Shown piece by piece: positions 53,986 to 62,146 of a stretch of 64,000 nucleotides of DNA. This DNA is from CAVVAL01 sp963742725. GTDB taxonomy: Bacteria > Actinomycetota > Actinomycetes > Mycobacteriales > Cryptosporangiaceae. Numbering within the stretch: the stretch's first letter is position 1; every line of letters begins with the position of its first letter. A program made the translations under genes and the position numbers. The notes below the pieces were generated by a model. That model was given only the letters and a program-made list of their open reading frames with translations, did no database searches and was not told the origin of the DNA. The stretch lies in assembly GCA_963742725.1 (NCBI GenBank), contig CAVUMX010000003.1:620001-684000 (forward strand). The letters are read 5' to 3'.

Positions 53986-55131
53986 CAACTCCGGGTGGTC
54001 GGGCGCTGGCCGGCCGGCGAGGGCGCCGACCGCGATCTGGGCGGCGGCCACGCCGATGACCAGGGTCAGCGGGACGGTCCATCCGCCGGTGGCCTGGAGC
54101 ACCACGCCGACCAGGACGGGGCCGGCCGCCGCGACGAGGTACCCGACCGACTGCGCCACGGCGGACAGGGACGTCGTCGCGGACGGATCGGGGGACCGGA
54201 GCGCGATCAGCAGCAGCGCGAGCGCGATCGACGCGCCCTGCCCGAGCCCGAGCAGGACCGCCCACATCCAGCTCGCCGTGGCCGGGGCGAGCAGGATCCC
54301 CAGGTACCCGGCGATCGTGAGGACGCCGGCCGCCACGACGTACCCCGCCTGGCTGGCCGCGCGTCCGGCCAGCACCGGCACGCTGAGCGTGGTGACGATC
54401 TGGACGAGCGTGCTCAGCGCCAGCAGGTACCCGGCCTGTCGCGCGTCGAGCCCGGCGTCGGTGAACACAGTCGGCAGCCACGCCAGGACGACGTAGAACG
54501 TCAGGGACTGCAAGCCCATGAAACCGGTGACGTACCAGGTCATGGGGGTGCGCAGCAGCGTCCGGACCGGCTGGTGCGCCGTCGCCGGCCGTGCGCGTCC
54601 ACGGGCCAGCGGCAACCACACCGCGGCGGCAGCGGCCGACAGCAGGGCCGTCGCGGCGGCGGCCGGCCGCCATCCGTGCCCGATCGCACGTTCCAGCGGG
54701 ACGGCGAGCCCGGCGCCGGCGGTCGCCCCCAACACCAGCGCGGTGACGTAGACGCTCGTGAGGACGCCCGTCCGCTCGGGGAAGTGGTGTTTGACCAGGG
54801 CCGGCATGAGCACGTTGAGGACGGCGATCGCCAGGCCCGCGACCGCCGCGCCGGCGTACAGGGCTGCCGCGCCTCCCGCGCTGCGCAGCACGATCCCGGC
54901 GGTGAGGACGACCAGCCCGGCCAGCGCGGTCCGGTCGAGGCCGCAGCGCCGCACGAGGAACGGCGCGGCCGGTGCGGCGAGGCCGAGGCACACGACCATG
55001 ACCGTGGTGACCATCCCGCCCGACGCCGGGCCCAGGCGGAGGTCGGCCATGATGTCGCCGAGCAGGGGCGACACCCCGGCGATCGCCGGGCGCAGGTTGA
55101 GCGCGGCCAGCACCAGGGCCGTGACGATCAA
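53968..55131 (-). CDS. MFS transporter, CynX/NimT type
   Basis: 387 residues, about 12 membrane segments. The TTG at 55131 overlaps the pobA stop (TTGA); it preserves the conserved opening 'VLAALNLRPAIAGVSPLLGD', which is diagnostic of CynX/NimT-like carriers. Other motifs: 'GWRPAAAATALLSAAAAAVW', 'LLGLGQGASIALALLL'. Probably uptake or release of an aromatic acid, judged from coupling to pobA. Confidence 0.85.
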   Translation of the reverse strand: MIVTALVLAALNLRPAIAGVSPLLGDIMADLRLGPASGGMVTTVMVVCLGLAAPAAPFLVRRCGLDRTALAGLVVLTAGIVLRSAGGAAALYAGAAVAGLAIAVLNVLMPALVKHHFPERTGVLTSVYVTALVLGATAGAGLAVPLERAIGHGWRPAAAATALLSAAAAAVWLPLARGRARPATAHQPVRTLLRTPMTWYVTGFMGLQSLTFYVVLAWLPTVFTDAGLDARQAGYLLALSTLVQIVTTLSVPVLAGRAASQAGYVVAAGVLTIAGYLGILLAPATASWMWAVLLGLGQGASIALALLLIALRSPDPSATTSLSAVAQSVGYLVAAAGPVLVGVVLQATGGWTVPLTLVIGVAAAQIAVGALAGRPAPDHPELRPVRS

Positions 55132-56279
55132 CCCAGTCCGACGTAGTTCTCGGCGAGGGTCGTCGCGGCGGCCGTCGAGTGGCACACGTACTCCAGTTGC
55201 GACCGTCGCAGCCGCTCGTCGTAGGGGTCGAGGTCGGGGAACCGGTGCAGCATCGACGTCATCCACCAGGAGAAGTGCTGCACGCGCCACACCCGGCGCA
55301 GGCAGGTGGCGGAGTAGCCGTCCAGCAGCGTCTCGTCGCCGGTGCGGTACCAGGCGTCCAGGGCCTCGGCCAGCACGCGGACGTCGCTCACCGCGAGGTT
55401 CAGCCCCTTGGCGCCGGTCGGCGGCACGATGTGCGCGGCGTCCCCGGCCAGGAACAGGCGGCCGTGCCGCATCGGTTCGCACACGAAGCTGCGCATCGGC
55501 GTGATGCCCTTCTCCAGTACCGGCCCCTCGTGCAGCGACCAGCCGTCGCTCCGCGCGAGCCGGGTGTGCAGCTCGGCCCAGATGCGGTCGTCCGGCCAGT
55601 TGGCGAGGTCGTCGTGCGGGTCGACCTGGAGGTAGAGCCGGCTGATCGACGGGGACCGCAGGCTGTGCAGGGCGAAACCGCGCTCGTGGTGGGCGTAGAT
55701 CAGCTCGTCGGTGGACGGCGCCACGTCGGCGAGGATGCCGAGCCACCCGAACGGGTACTCGCGCTCGTACGCGCGCACCGGGATCGACTCCCGGCACACC
55801 CCGTGGAAGCCGTCGCAGCCGGCGATGACGTCGCACTCCAGTTCGGTCCGGCGGCCGTCGTGGGTGAAGGCGATACGCGCGGTGTCCGGGTCCACGGCGA
55901 CGTCGTCCGCCTCGAACAGGATCCGGCCGCCCGCCGCGAGGCGCGCCTCGGTCAGGTCGTGCACGACCTTCTGCTGGCCGTAGATCGTGATCGCGCGCCC
56001 GCCGGTCAGGTCGCTGAGCGGTATCCGGTGCGCCTCGCCGTCGAACAGCAGCTCGATGCCCCGGTGGACCAGGCCTTCCGCGCGCAGCCGGTCGCCGACG
56101 CCCGTCTCGCACAGCAGGTCGACCGTGCCCTGTTCGAGGACCCCGGCGCGGACCCGCTTCTCCACGTGGTCGCGGCTGCGTCGCTCCACCACCACCGAGT
56201 CGATGCCGTGCAGGTGCAGCAGGTGCGACAGCATCAACCCGGCGGGTCCGGCGCCGACGATCCCGACCTGAGTGCGCAT
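55128..56279 (-). CDS. pobA: 4-hydroxybenzoate 3-monooxygenase
   Basis: 383 residues from ATG 56279 after GAGGGGGGACC. FAD/NADPH flavoprotein: 'VGIVGAGPAGLMLSHLLHLHG' dinucleotide fold, 'VRAGVLEQGTVDLL' with substrate-contacting segment, 'GCDGFHGVCR' and 'AGDAAHIVPPTGAKGLNLA'. Length and motif order are those of p-hydroxybenzoate hydroxylase (about 390 aa), which converts 4-hydroxybenzoate to protocatechuate in the cytoplasm. No protocatechuate ring-cleavage genes are in the window. Divergent from a benzaldehyde-type dehydrogenase, with the IclR-type box in the gap. Confidence 0.93.
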   Translation of the reverse strand: MRTQVGIVGAGPAGLMLSHLLHLHGIDSVVVERRSRDHVEKRVRAGVLEQGTVDLLCETGVGDRLRAEGLVHRGIELLFDGEAHRIPLSDLTGGRAITIYGQQKVVHDLTEARLAAGGRILFEADDVAVDPDTARIAFTHDGRRTELECDVIAGCDGFHGVCRESIPVRAYEREYPFGWLGILADVAPSTDELIYAHHERGFALHSLRSPSISRLYLQVDPHDDLANWPDDRIWAELHTRLARSDGWSLHEGPVLEKGITPMRSFVCEPMRHGRLFLAGDAAHIVPPTGAKGLNLAVSDVRVLAEALDAWYRTGDETLLDGYSATCLRRVWRVQHFSWWMTSMLHRFPDLDPYDERLRRSQLEYVCHSTAAATTLAENYVGLG

Positions 56280-56339
56280 GGTCCCCCCTCTGCCTTCGGA
56301 CAGCCTCACCCGGCGCGGGGCGACCCGGGCAGAACCGGC

Positions 56340-56354
56340 TTCCGCTCAGTGGAA
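56340..56354. promoter_or_regulatory. IclR-type box TTCCGCTCAGTGGAA
   Basis: Second copy of the 53151 box (one mismatch), midway between divergent pobA and the aldehyde dehydrogenase gene, so one bound regulator could control both. Confidence 0.72.
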
Positions 56355-56426
56355 GGGTCGCGTAGACCCGCCGGGACGGGGCTCCCACGATTGCCGTGAC
56401 CCACTCGCGCGGTCGTAGGGGGAGAC

Positions 56427-57884
56427 ATGACCCTGCTCGACGAGAAGACCTGGGACGGCCGGATCTACAGTGGACGGTGGATCGACCCGTCCGCCGGGGA
56501 CGTCGCGGTGACCGAGCCCGCCACCGGCCTGGAACTCGGGCGGATCGGCCTCGCCGGGCCCGACGACGTCACCGCCGCGGGTGAGGCGGCAGCCACCGCC
56601 CAGCGGTCCTGGGCCGCCACGCCGTTCGCCGAGCGGGCGGCCGTACTGCGCCGCGCGGGCGACCTGTGGACGGAGTACGCCGGCGAACTCGGCGAGTGGC
56701 TCGTCCGGGAGGCGGGCTGCGTCCAGGGCAAGGCGGCGTTCGAGCTGAACATCGCCGCGCAGGAGTGCTACGAGGCCGCCGCCCTGCCGTCCCGCGCGTA
56801 CGGCGAGCTGCTGCCGGACGCGCAGCCCCGGCTGAGCTTGGCCCGGCGGGTGCCGGTCGGCGTGGTCGGCGTGATCGCCCCGTTCAACGCGCCGCTGATC
56901 CTGTCGATCCGGTCCGTCGCGCCGGCGCTCGCGCTCGGCAACGCCGTCGTCCTCAAGCCCGATCCCCGGACGGCCGTCTGCGGCGGCGTGGCGCTGGCGC
57001 GCGTGTTCGAGGAGGCCGGGCTGCCCGCCGGTGTGCTCCACGTGCTGCCCGGCGGCGCGGACGTCGGGCAGGCGCTGGTCGCCGACCCGTCCGTCCGGGT
57101 CATCTCGTTCACCGGTTCCACCGCCGCCGGCCGGGCCGTGGGCGAACTCGCCGCCCGCCACCTCAAGCGGGTCCACCTCGAACTCGGCGGCAACTCCGCG
57201 CTGGTCGTCCTCGACGACGCGGACGTCGCGATGGCCGCCACCGCCGGCGCGTGGGGCTCGTTCTTCCACCAGGGCCAGATCTGCATGGCCGCCGGGCGGC
57301 ACCTCGTCCACGAGGCGGTGTACGACGAGTACGTGGACCGGCTCGCCGAGAAGGCCGACCTGCTGCCCGTCGGCGACCCGACCGGCGACGTCGCGCTCGG
57401 CCCGCTCATCGACGAGCGCCAGCGCGACCAGGTGCACGGCATCGTCACCGAGACCGTCGACGCCGGTGCGCTGCTCGCCGCCGGCGGCACGTACGAGCGG
57501 CTGTTCTACCGGCCGACCGTGCTGGCCCGCGTCACGCCCGAGATGCCGGCGTACGCCCGGGAGATCTTCGGACCGGTCGCCCCGGTCACGCCGTTCTCGT
57601 CCGTGGACGAGGCCGCCGCGCTCGCCGCCGGTACCGGGTACGGGCTGTCGCTCGGCATCCTCACCCGCGACGTCATGAAGGGCCTGGCGCTGGCCGACCG
57701 GATCCCCACCGGGATCGTCCACATCAACGACCAGACGATCAACGACGAAGCGCACGTCCCGTTCGGCGGCGTGCGGGACTCCGGCACCGGCGCGCGGTTC
57801 GGCGGGGCGGCCGCCAACGTCGACGCGTTCACCGACACGCAGTGGGTGACGATGCGCGGCGAGATCGCGTCCTACCCGTTCTGA
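56427..57884 (+). CDS. Benzaldehyde/vanillin-type aldehyde dehydrogenase
   Basis: 485 residues from ATG 56427 after GGGGGAG. 'VIAPFNAPLILSIRSVAPAL', 'FTGSTAAGRAVGELA', 'LELGGNSALVVLDDADV' and the Cys nucleophile in 'HQGQICMAAGR' (about 286) resemble benzaldehyde and vanillin dehydrogenases. It could oxidise 4-hydroxybenzaldehyde to the 4-hydroxybenzoate used by the divergent pobA product, a two-step path under one regulator. Confidence 0.9.
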   Translation: MTLLDEKTWDGRIYSGRWIDPSAGDVAVTEPATGLELGRIGLAGPDDVTAAGEAAATAQRSWAATPFAERAAVLRRAGDLWTEYAGELGEWLVREAGCVQGKAAFELNIAAQECYEAAALPSRAYGELLPDAQPRLSLARRVPVGVVGVIAPFNAPLILSIRSVAPALALGNAVVLKPDPRTAVCGGVALARVFEEAGLPAGVLHVLPGGADVGQALVADPSVRVISFTGSTAAGRAVGELAARHLKRVHLELGGNSALVVLDDADVAMAATAGAWGSFFHQGQICMAAGRHLVHEAVYDEYVDRLAEKADLLPVGDPTGDVALGPLIDERQRDQVHGIVTETVDAGALLAAGGTYERLFYRPTVLARVTPEMPAYAREIFGPVAPVTPFSSVDEAAALAAGTGYGLSLGILTRDVMKGLALADRIPTGIVHINDQTINDEAHVPFGGVRDSGTGARFGGAAANVDAFTDTQWVTMRGEIASYPF

Positions 57885-57904
57885 TCCGCGGCCATACTGG
57901 GGGC

Positions 57905-58162
57905 ATGACCGACACCGCTCCCGCTCGGCGCAGCATCCTCGGCGACGTCCTGACCGTGGTGCCGGCCGCGCTGCTGAGCCTGCTGCTGTCCCCGATCATC
58001 GTGATCTGGGCCCTCGTGCTGGGCGTCCCCGCCGCGCTGCTCGGGTGGTCGCTGACGCGGCGGGGCTCCGCTGGTGGCCGCTCGATGATGCTGGTCGCTG
58101 TCGGCGTACTGCTCGGTACGGTCCCGTACTTCGTCGCGGCGATCGTGAACGCGGTGGCGTAG
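57905..58162 (+). CDS. Small two-helix membrane protein (85 aa)
   Basis: ATG 57905, 20 bases after the dehydrogenase stop. Two hydrophobic stretches ('VVPAALLSLLLSPIIVIWAL', 'MMLVAVGVLLGTVPYFVAAI') around a short RRGSAGGR loop. No family recognised. Confidence 0.75.
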   Translation: MTDTAPARRSILGDVLTVVPAALLSLLLSPIIVIWALVLGVPAALLGWSLTRRGSAGGRSMMLVAVGVLLGTVPYFVAAIVNAVA

Positions 58163-58188
58163 GGGTGGGATCGCGCCGATCCCACCCC
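58162..58188. terminator. Bidirectional terminator hairpin
   Basis: GGGGTGGGATCG (58162-58173) and CGATCCCACCCC (58177-58188) form a perfect 12-bp stem with a 3-base loop, starting in the stop codon of the 85-aa gene and facing the phosphatase gene. Confidence 0.82.
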
Positions 58189-58202
58189 GAACCATCTCGC
58201 TG

Positions 58203-59603
58203 CTAGAGGGAACCGCGCTCCCACGGGCCGGTGATGGCCACGGTGATGCCCGGCTTCTGGACGTTCGCGAACAGCCACTCGCCGTCGGGCGAGAAGGTGG
58301 CGCCGCACCACTCCGAGCTGGCGTAGTTGCCAGCCGGGATCGTGGGCTTGCCGGGGATGCCGCCGGCCGGCACCTTCACCGCGTTCTCGGCGAACCGGAA
58401 GATCTCGCCGTCCATCGTGAGGCCCTGGAGGAACTCGACGTCGCCGCCGCCGTCCTCGCACAGGACGATGCCGTCACGCGGGCTGACGCAGATGTTGTCC
58501 GGCATATTGAGCAGGTTGACGTCCGGCGAGGCGAACACGATCCGCATCCGCTCGGCGCGCGGGTCGTACTCGAACACCTGACCCTGGCTGACCGGGCCGC
58601 CGCTGGTCGAGACGATGTAGATGCGACGGTCGTGGTACCAGGCGCCTTCGAGCCGCGCGAACCGTGCGCCGCCGCGCGCGAAGCCCTGCTCGGCGACGGG
58701 CTGCTCGCCCGGTGCGGGGTCGACGTTGTCGATCTTCACCCAGCGCGTGCGGTACCGGGCGCCGGTGTCGTCCTTGCGGGTGTCGTAGTTGTGCGCGGAC
58801 GTGACGACGAGCTGCTCCAGGACGCCGCCCAGCGCGAGCCGCCCCTGCACGCGCGGCCGGAACCGGTACAGGCCGGCGCTGTTCTCGTCCTCGGTCAGGT
58901 AGACGTACCCGGTGTGCGGGTCGACGGCGACCGCCTCGTGGACGAACCGTCCCATGGCCTTGATCGGCTCGGCGTTGCTCTTGCCGCGCTGCGGCACCTC
59001 GAAGACGTACCCGTGCCGCTGGCCGGAGACGGGGTTCACCTCGTCGGTCTCCTCGCAGGACAGCCAGGTGCCCCACGGCGTCGGGCCGCCCGCGCAGTTG
59101 CGGATCGTGCCGGCGAGGCTCGCCCAGTGCTCGGTGAACTCGGCCTTGTCCGGGTCGAACACGAGCGTGGTCGTGCCGCCGAGCGCCTGCGGGTCGTACG
59201 CGGGCTGCGTGTACGCGGTGGCGTACCCGCCCACCTCGTGGTTGCGGATGACGGTGACCTTGCCGTCGCGGCGCCGGTACGACGCCATGCCGTCGTGGGC
59301 GCCGGGCGTGGGGATGCCGTCCGACATGACGTCGCCGGTCCATCCGAACGTCAGGTACTCGAAGCCGCGCGGCAGCTCCAGCAGCGGCAGGCCGGTCGTC
59401 CGGTCCTTCGCCGGGTACAGCGGGCCGTAGTCCGGGCTGCAGTCCCGCCGCAGCTGCTGGCGGTCCGACGTGCGCTGGGACAGCGCCTCCAGCGGTGCGG
59501 CGGCGGCCTGCCCCGGCAGTGCGGCGGCGGCCCCGGCGGCGGCGAGCACGGCTCCGCCCTGGAGGAAACGGCGGCGGGCTAAGTGGTCCTCGGAACGGTT
59601 CAT
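58203..59603 (-). CDS. PhoX-like (DUF839) alkaline phosphatase, Tat-exported
   Basis: 466 residues from ATG 59603 with GGGGAG upstream. A twin-arginine signal 'ARRRFLQGGAVLAAAGAAAA' covers residues 9-36. 'VIRNHEVGGYATAY', 'GGPTPWGTWLSCEETDEVNP', 'RFVHEAVAVDPHTGYVYLTE' and 'NICVSPRDGIVLCEDGG' follow the PhoX beta-propeller with calcium/iron ligands. It releases phosphate from esters outside the cell. Confidence 0.9.
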   Translation of the reverse strand: MNRSEDHLARRRFLQGGAVLAAAGAAAALPGQAAAAPLEALSQRTSDRQQLRRDCSPDYGPLYPAKDRTTGLPLLELPRGFEYLTFGWTGDVMSDGIPTPGAHDGMASYRRRDGKVTVIRNHEVGGYATAYTQPAYDPQALGGTTTLVFDPDKAEFTEHWASLAGTIRNCAGGPTPWGTWLSCEETDEVNPVSGQRHGYVFEVPQRGKSNAEPIKAMGRFVHEAVAVDPHTGYVYLTEDENSAGLYRFRPRVQGRLALGGVLEQLVVTSAHNYDTRKDDTGARYRTRWVKIDNVDPAPGEQPVAEQGFARGGARFARLEGAWYHDRRIYIVSTSGGPVSQGQVFEYDPRAERMRIVFASPDVNLLNMPDNICVSPRDGIVLCEDGGGDVEFLQGLTMDGEIFRFAENAVKVPAGGIPGKPTIPAGNYASSEWCGATFSPDGEWLFANVQKPGITVAITGPWERGSL

Positions 59604-59708
59604 TGGGCGACTCCCCGGTTCGTGGTTGGCCCGGACGCTAGGAGCCGCCGGCGACGCCGGCAAGGCCGCGAGGCGTACGCCCGATGAACGAGGTGACCCT
59701 TAGTTGCG

Positions 59709-60626
59709 TTAGGGGTCGTCGCGGAGTTCGAGGTAGGGCTCCTCGGCGGCCGGGTGCCCGCCCGCGATGGCGCGCCCCCGGTGCAGCTCCGCGTCGAACT
59801 CGGCGCCGAGCAGGACGGCGATGTTCGAGATCCACAGCCACACGAGGAAGACGATGACGCCGCCGAGCGTGCCGTACGTCTTGTCGTACGACCCGAAGTT
59901 CGCGACGTAGAACGCGAACCCGGCGGACGCGACGACCCACAGGAACACCGCGAGCAGGCTCCCGGGGCTGATCCAGCGGAAACCGGCCTGGCGCGCGTTC
60001 GGGGACGCCCAGTACAGCAGCCCGAACAGGAACCCGATCAGCAGGACGAGGACCGGCCACTTGGCGATGTCCCAGACCTGGACGGCGGCCGGTCCGGCGC
60101 CGACGAGTTCGCCCACCTGCTCGGCGAGCCGGCCCGTGAACACGACGGTCAGCGCGCTGACGGCGAGTACCAGCCCGGCGACGACCGTGACGGCGATACG
60201 CGTCGGCACGGTCTTCCACATCGGACGGCCCTCAGGCACGTCGTAGATGGCGTTGGACGCGCGCATGAACGCGCCGACGTAGCCGGACGCGGACCACAAC
60301 GCGACGGCCAGACCGACGATCGCCAGCACACCGGCGGTGTCGCTGCTCTCCTGGAGCCCCTTCACCGCCTCGGTGAGGATGTCCCGCACCGGGTCGGGCG
60401 CGATCGCGGTGACGTTGTCGATCAGCGGCTGCGTGGTCTCCCTGCCGAACAGGCCGAGCAGCGACACCATGACGAGCAGGCCGGGGAAGATCGACAGCAC
60501 GCCGTAGTAGGTCAGGGCGGCCGCCCAGTCGGTGAGGTTGTCGCCCTCGAACTCCCGGCCGGTGCGCTTGAGCACACCCCACCACTGCCTGCCGCCCAGC
60601 TTCGCCGGTGACTGTGGCGGCGTCAC
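59709..60626 (-). CDS. YihY/BrkB family membrane protein
   Basis: 305 residues from GTG 60626, overlapping the DUF3618 stop (GTGA). Six membrane segments; 'LTDWAAALTYYGVLSIFPGL' and 'GFRWISPGSLLAVFLWVVAS' are the YihY signatures. Role not settled in any species; possibly envelope or solute export. Third gene of a three-gene envelope operon with DUF3618 and holin-like proteins. Confidence 0.92.
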   Translation of the reverse strand: MTPPQSPAKLGGRQWWGVLKRTGREFEGDNLTDWAAALTYYGVLSIFPGLLVMVSLLGLFGRETTQPLIDNVTAIAPDPVRDILTEAVKGLQESSDTAGVLAIVGLAVALWSASGYVGAFMRASNAIYDVPEGRPMWKTVPTRIAVTVVAGLVLAVSALTVVFTGRLAEQVGELVGAGPAAVQVWDIAKWPVLVLLIGFLFGLLYWASPNARQAGFRWISPGSLLAVFLWVVASAGFAFYVANFGSYDKTYGTLGGVIVFLVWLWISNIAVLLGAEFDAELHRGRAIAGGHPAAEEPYLELRDDP

Positions 60627-60892
60627 CGCCTGTACCAGGGCTGGTTCCGCCGTCGCCGGCGCAGCATCAGCAGCGCGGTCGCGGTCGCGACGGCGAGTGC
60701 GGCCGGCGCGATGGTGCCTCGGTGCGCGCGCGTCCATGTCCGTGTCCAGGCCCGCGCGGAGGCGGCGGCCTCGCGGGCGCGCGCCTTGACGTCCACCTTC
60801 GCGGCCAGCGCCTCGACCGTGCCGCCCAGCTCGTGCCGGGTGTGCTCGATCTCGGTGCGGATGGTCTCCACATCCTGCGTCTTCGCGGTCAT
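60623..60892 (-). CDS. DUF3618 protein
   Basis: 89 residues from ATG 60892, overlapping the next upstream stop (ATGA). 'IRTEIEHTRHELGGTVEALA' and 'KVDVKARAREAAASAR' define DUF3618; one membrane helix near 62-77 with a basic tail. Usual partner of phage-holin-like and YihY genes in actinobacteria. Confidence 0.92.
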   Translation of the reverse strand: MTAKTQDVETIRTEIEHTRHELGGTVEALAAKVDVKARAREAAASARAWTRTWTRAHRGTIAPAALAVATATALLMLRRRRRNQPWYRR

Positions 60893-61284
60893 CGGTGTGC
60901 CCTCGCCTTCAGCTCGTCCATGTCGGCCTTCACGCTGTAGACCGCCTGTTCCGGGACGGGCGGACCGGCGCGGCGCAGGTTCCGGCGCCCCAGCAGCGCC
61001 ATGACCGCCGCCGTCACGAACAGGACGGCGCCTACCGCCAGCGCCGCGAGCCAGGCCGGCATGACCTCGGCCAGCCCGAGCACGGCGGCGGCCAGCACGG
61101 CCGTGAGTCCGTACAGCGCGATAAACCCGGCCCCGCCGAACATCCCGGCGCCTGCGCCCGCGCGCTTACCCTTCTCGGCCATCTCGGCGCGGGCCAGCCG
61201 CAGCTCGTCCCGCACCAGCCGTGACACCTGCTCCGACGCCTGCTGCACCAGCTCGGCCGTCGATCGATCGTCTGTCTTCGTCAT
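60889..61284 (-). CDS. Phage-holin-3-6-like (PF07332) membrane protein
   Basis: 131 residues from ATG 61284. 'VQQASEQVSRLVRDELRLAR' amphipathic helix, then two membrane helices ('GGAGFIALYGLTAVLAAAVL', 'WLAALAVGAVLFVTAAVMAL'). A chromosomal envelope protein in spite of the family name. First gene of the DUF3618/YihY operon. Confidence 0.9.
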   Translation of the reverse strand: MTKTDDRSTAELVQQASEQVSRLVRDELRLARAEMAEKGKRAGAGAGMFGGAGFIALYGLTAVLAAAVLGLAEVMPAWLAALAVGAVLFVTAAVMALLGRRNLRRAGPPVPEQAVYSVKADMDELKARAHR

Positions 61285-61339
61285 CTGACCGCGCTCCCGT
61301 CTTCGCCTCCACGATCAGTGCCCCGTGGAGCCGCCGCTT

Positions 61340-61640
61340 AACCGGACCAGTCACGCTCGGTGGCCGCCAGGGGGAGGAGCGCGCGTACCCGGCCGCCGTG
61401 CTCGGTCGATCCAACATCGCACCGCCCGCCGACCTCGGCCGTCGCGGCGAGGCCGACGCCGGCCCGCCACGCGCCGTTCGGCCCCCGGTCGTCGGTACGC
61501 CGACGCCGGCCCGCCACGCGCCGTTCGCGCCCCGTCGTCGGCGACCTCGACCCGCAGGGCGCCGTCGAGCACGATCCGCGCGCTGCCAGCAGTCGAGTCG
61601 CTCCTCGAACTGGCCCGTTGATCGCTCCAGTTACGGTACG
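61340..61640 (-). pseudogene. Histidine-kinase ATPase-domain remnant with an internal duplication
   Basis: On the minus strand, one frame reads 'IVLDGALRVEVADDG' (ATP-binding N/G1 box). Another then gives 'NGAWRAGVGLA ... EVGGRCDVGSTEHGGRVRALLPL', the C-terminal end of a NarL-type sensor kinase. Between them a 29-base segment is duplicated exactly (61452-61480, 61499-61527), causing a frame break. The rest of the kinase (sensor, dimerisation helix) and its regulator are absent. It fills most of the gene-free gap 61285-61643. Confidence 0.65.
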
Positions 61641-61643
61641 TAC

Positions 61644-62033
61644 ATGGGGAAGCGTGTGTTTCTGGTGTGGGTGCTCCTCGCGGTGACCGCCGGTTGCGGT
61701 CTGATCCGCGAGGAGCCCGTCACGAAGGACGAGCTGGTCGGCAGCTGGAGCAGCAGCCAGCAGGGCGGGGAGATCACCTTCACCGCCGACGGCCGGTTCT
61801 CGGCGAAGGAGTTCCTCGACAAGGCCCCGGAGGGCGACAGGCGCCTGGCCGGCGCCGGCTCCTGGGCCGTCGAGCGTGGCTCGCAGATCTCGCTGCGCTT
61901 CGACCCGGGAGCGGTCGCGGGCGGCGGATACGCCACCTCGCTGTACGCGACGAGGGACGACGGCGCGGTCGAGGTCTACGGCTGGCTGGGCGATCCGGAC
62001 ACCGGCCGCCGCTATCTCTTCCGCAGGGGTTAG
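61644..62033 (+). CDS. Small lipoprotein of unknown function
   Basis: 129 residues from ATG 61644. Signal 'VFLVWVLLAVTAGC' with lipobox Cys at about 18, then a lipocalin-like small beta fold ('LVGSWSSSQQGGEITFTADG', 'GSWAVERGSQISLRFDPGAV'). Similar actinomycete lipoproteins have no known function. Confidence 0.8.
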   Translation: MGKRVFLVWVLLAVTAGCGLIREEPVTKDELVGSWSSSQQGGEITFTADGRFSAKEFLDKAPEGDRRLAGAGSWAVERGSQISLRFDPGAVAGGGYATSLYATRDDGAVEVYGWLGDPDTGRRYLFRRG

Positions 62034-62146
62034 CGAGCCCGTTCCTCTGAGCGGTACGTAACAGCTGCGCTCATCGGGCAGGCGCCCCTACGGTTCCCGC
62101 ATTCGTCTCACAGCGAGGCGAGTGCGGAACCTGGGAGGCCCTCACA

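Noticed and set aside
60889..61284. Prophage lysis gene (holin)
   Set aside because: The family name includes holin, but the DUF3618/YihY context is a standard chromosomal envelope operon and no phage genes are near.
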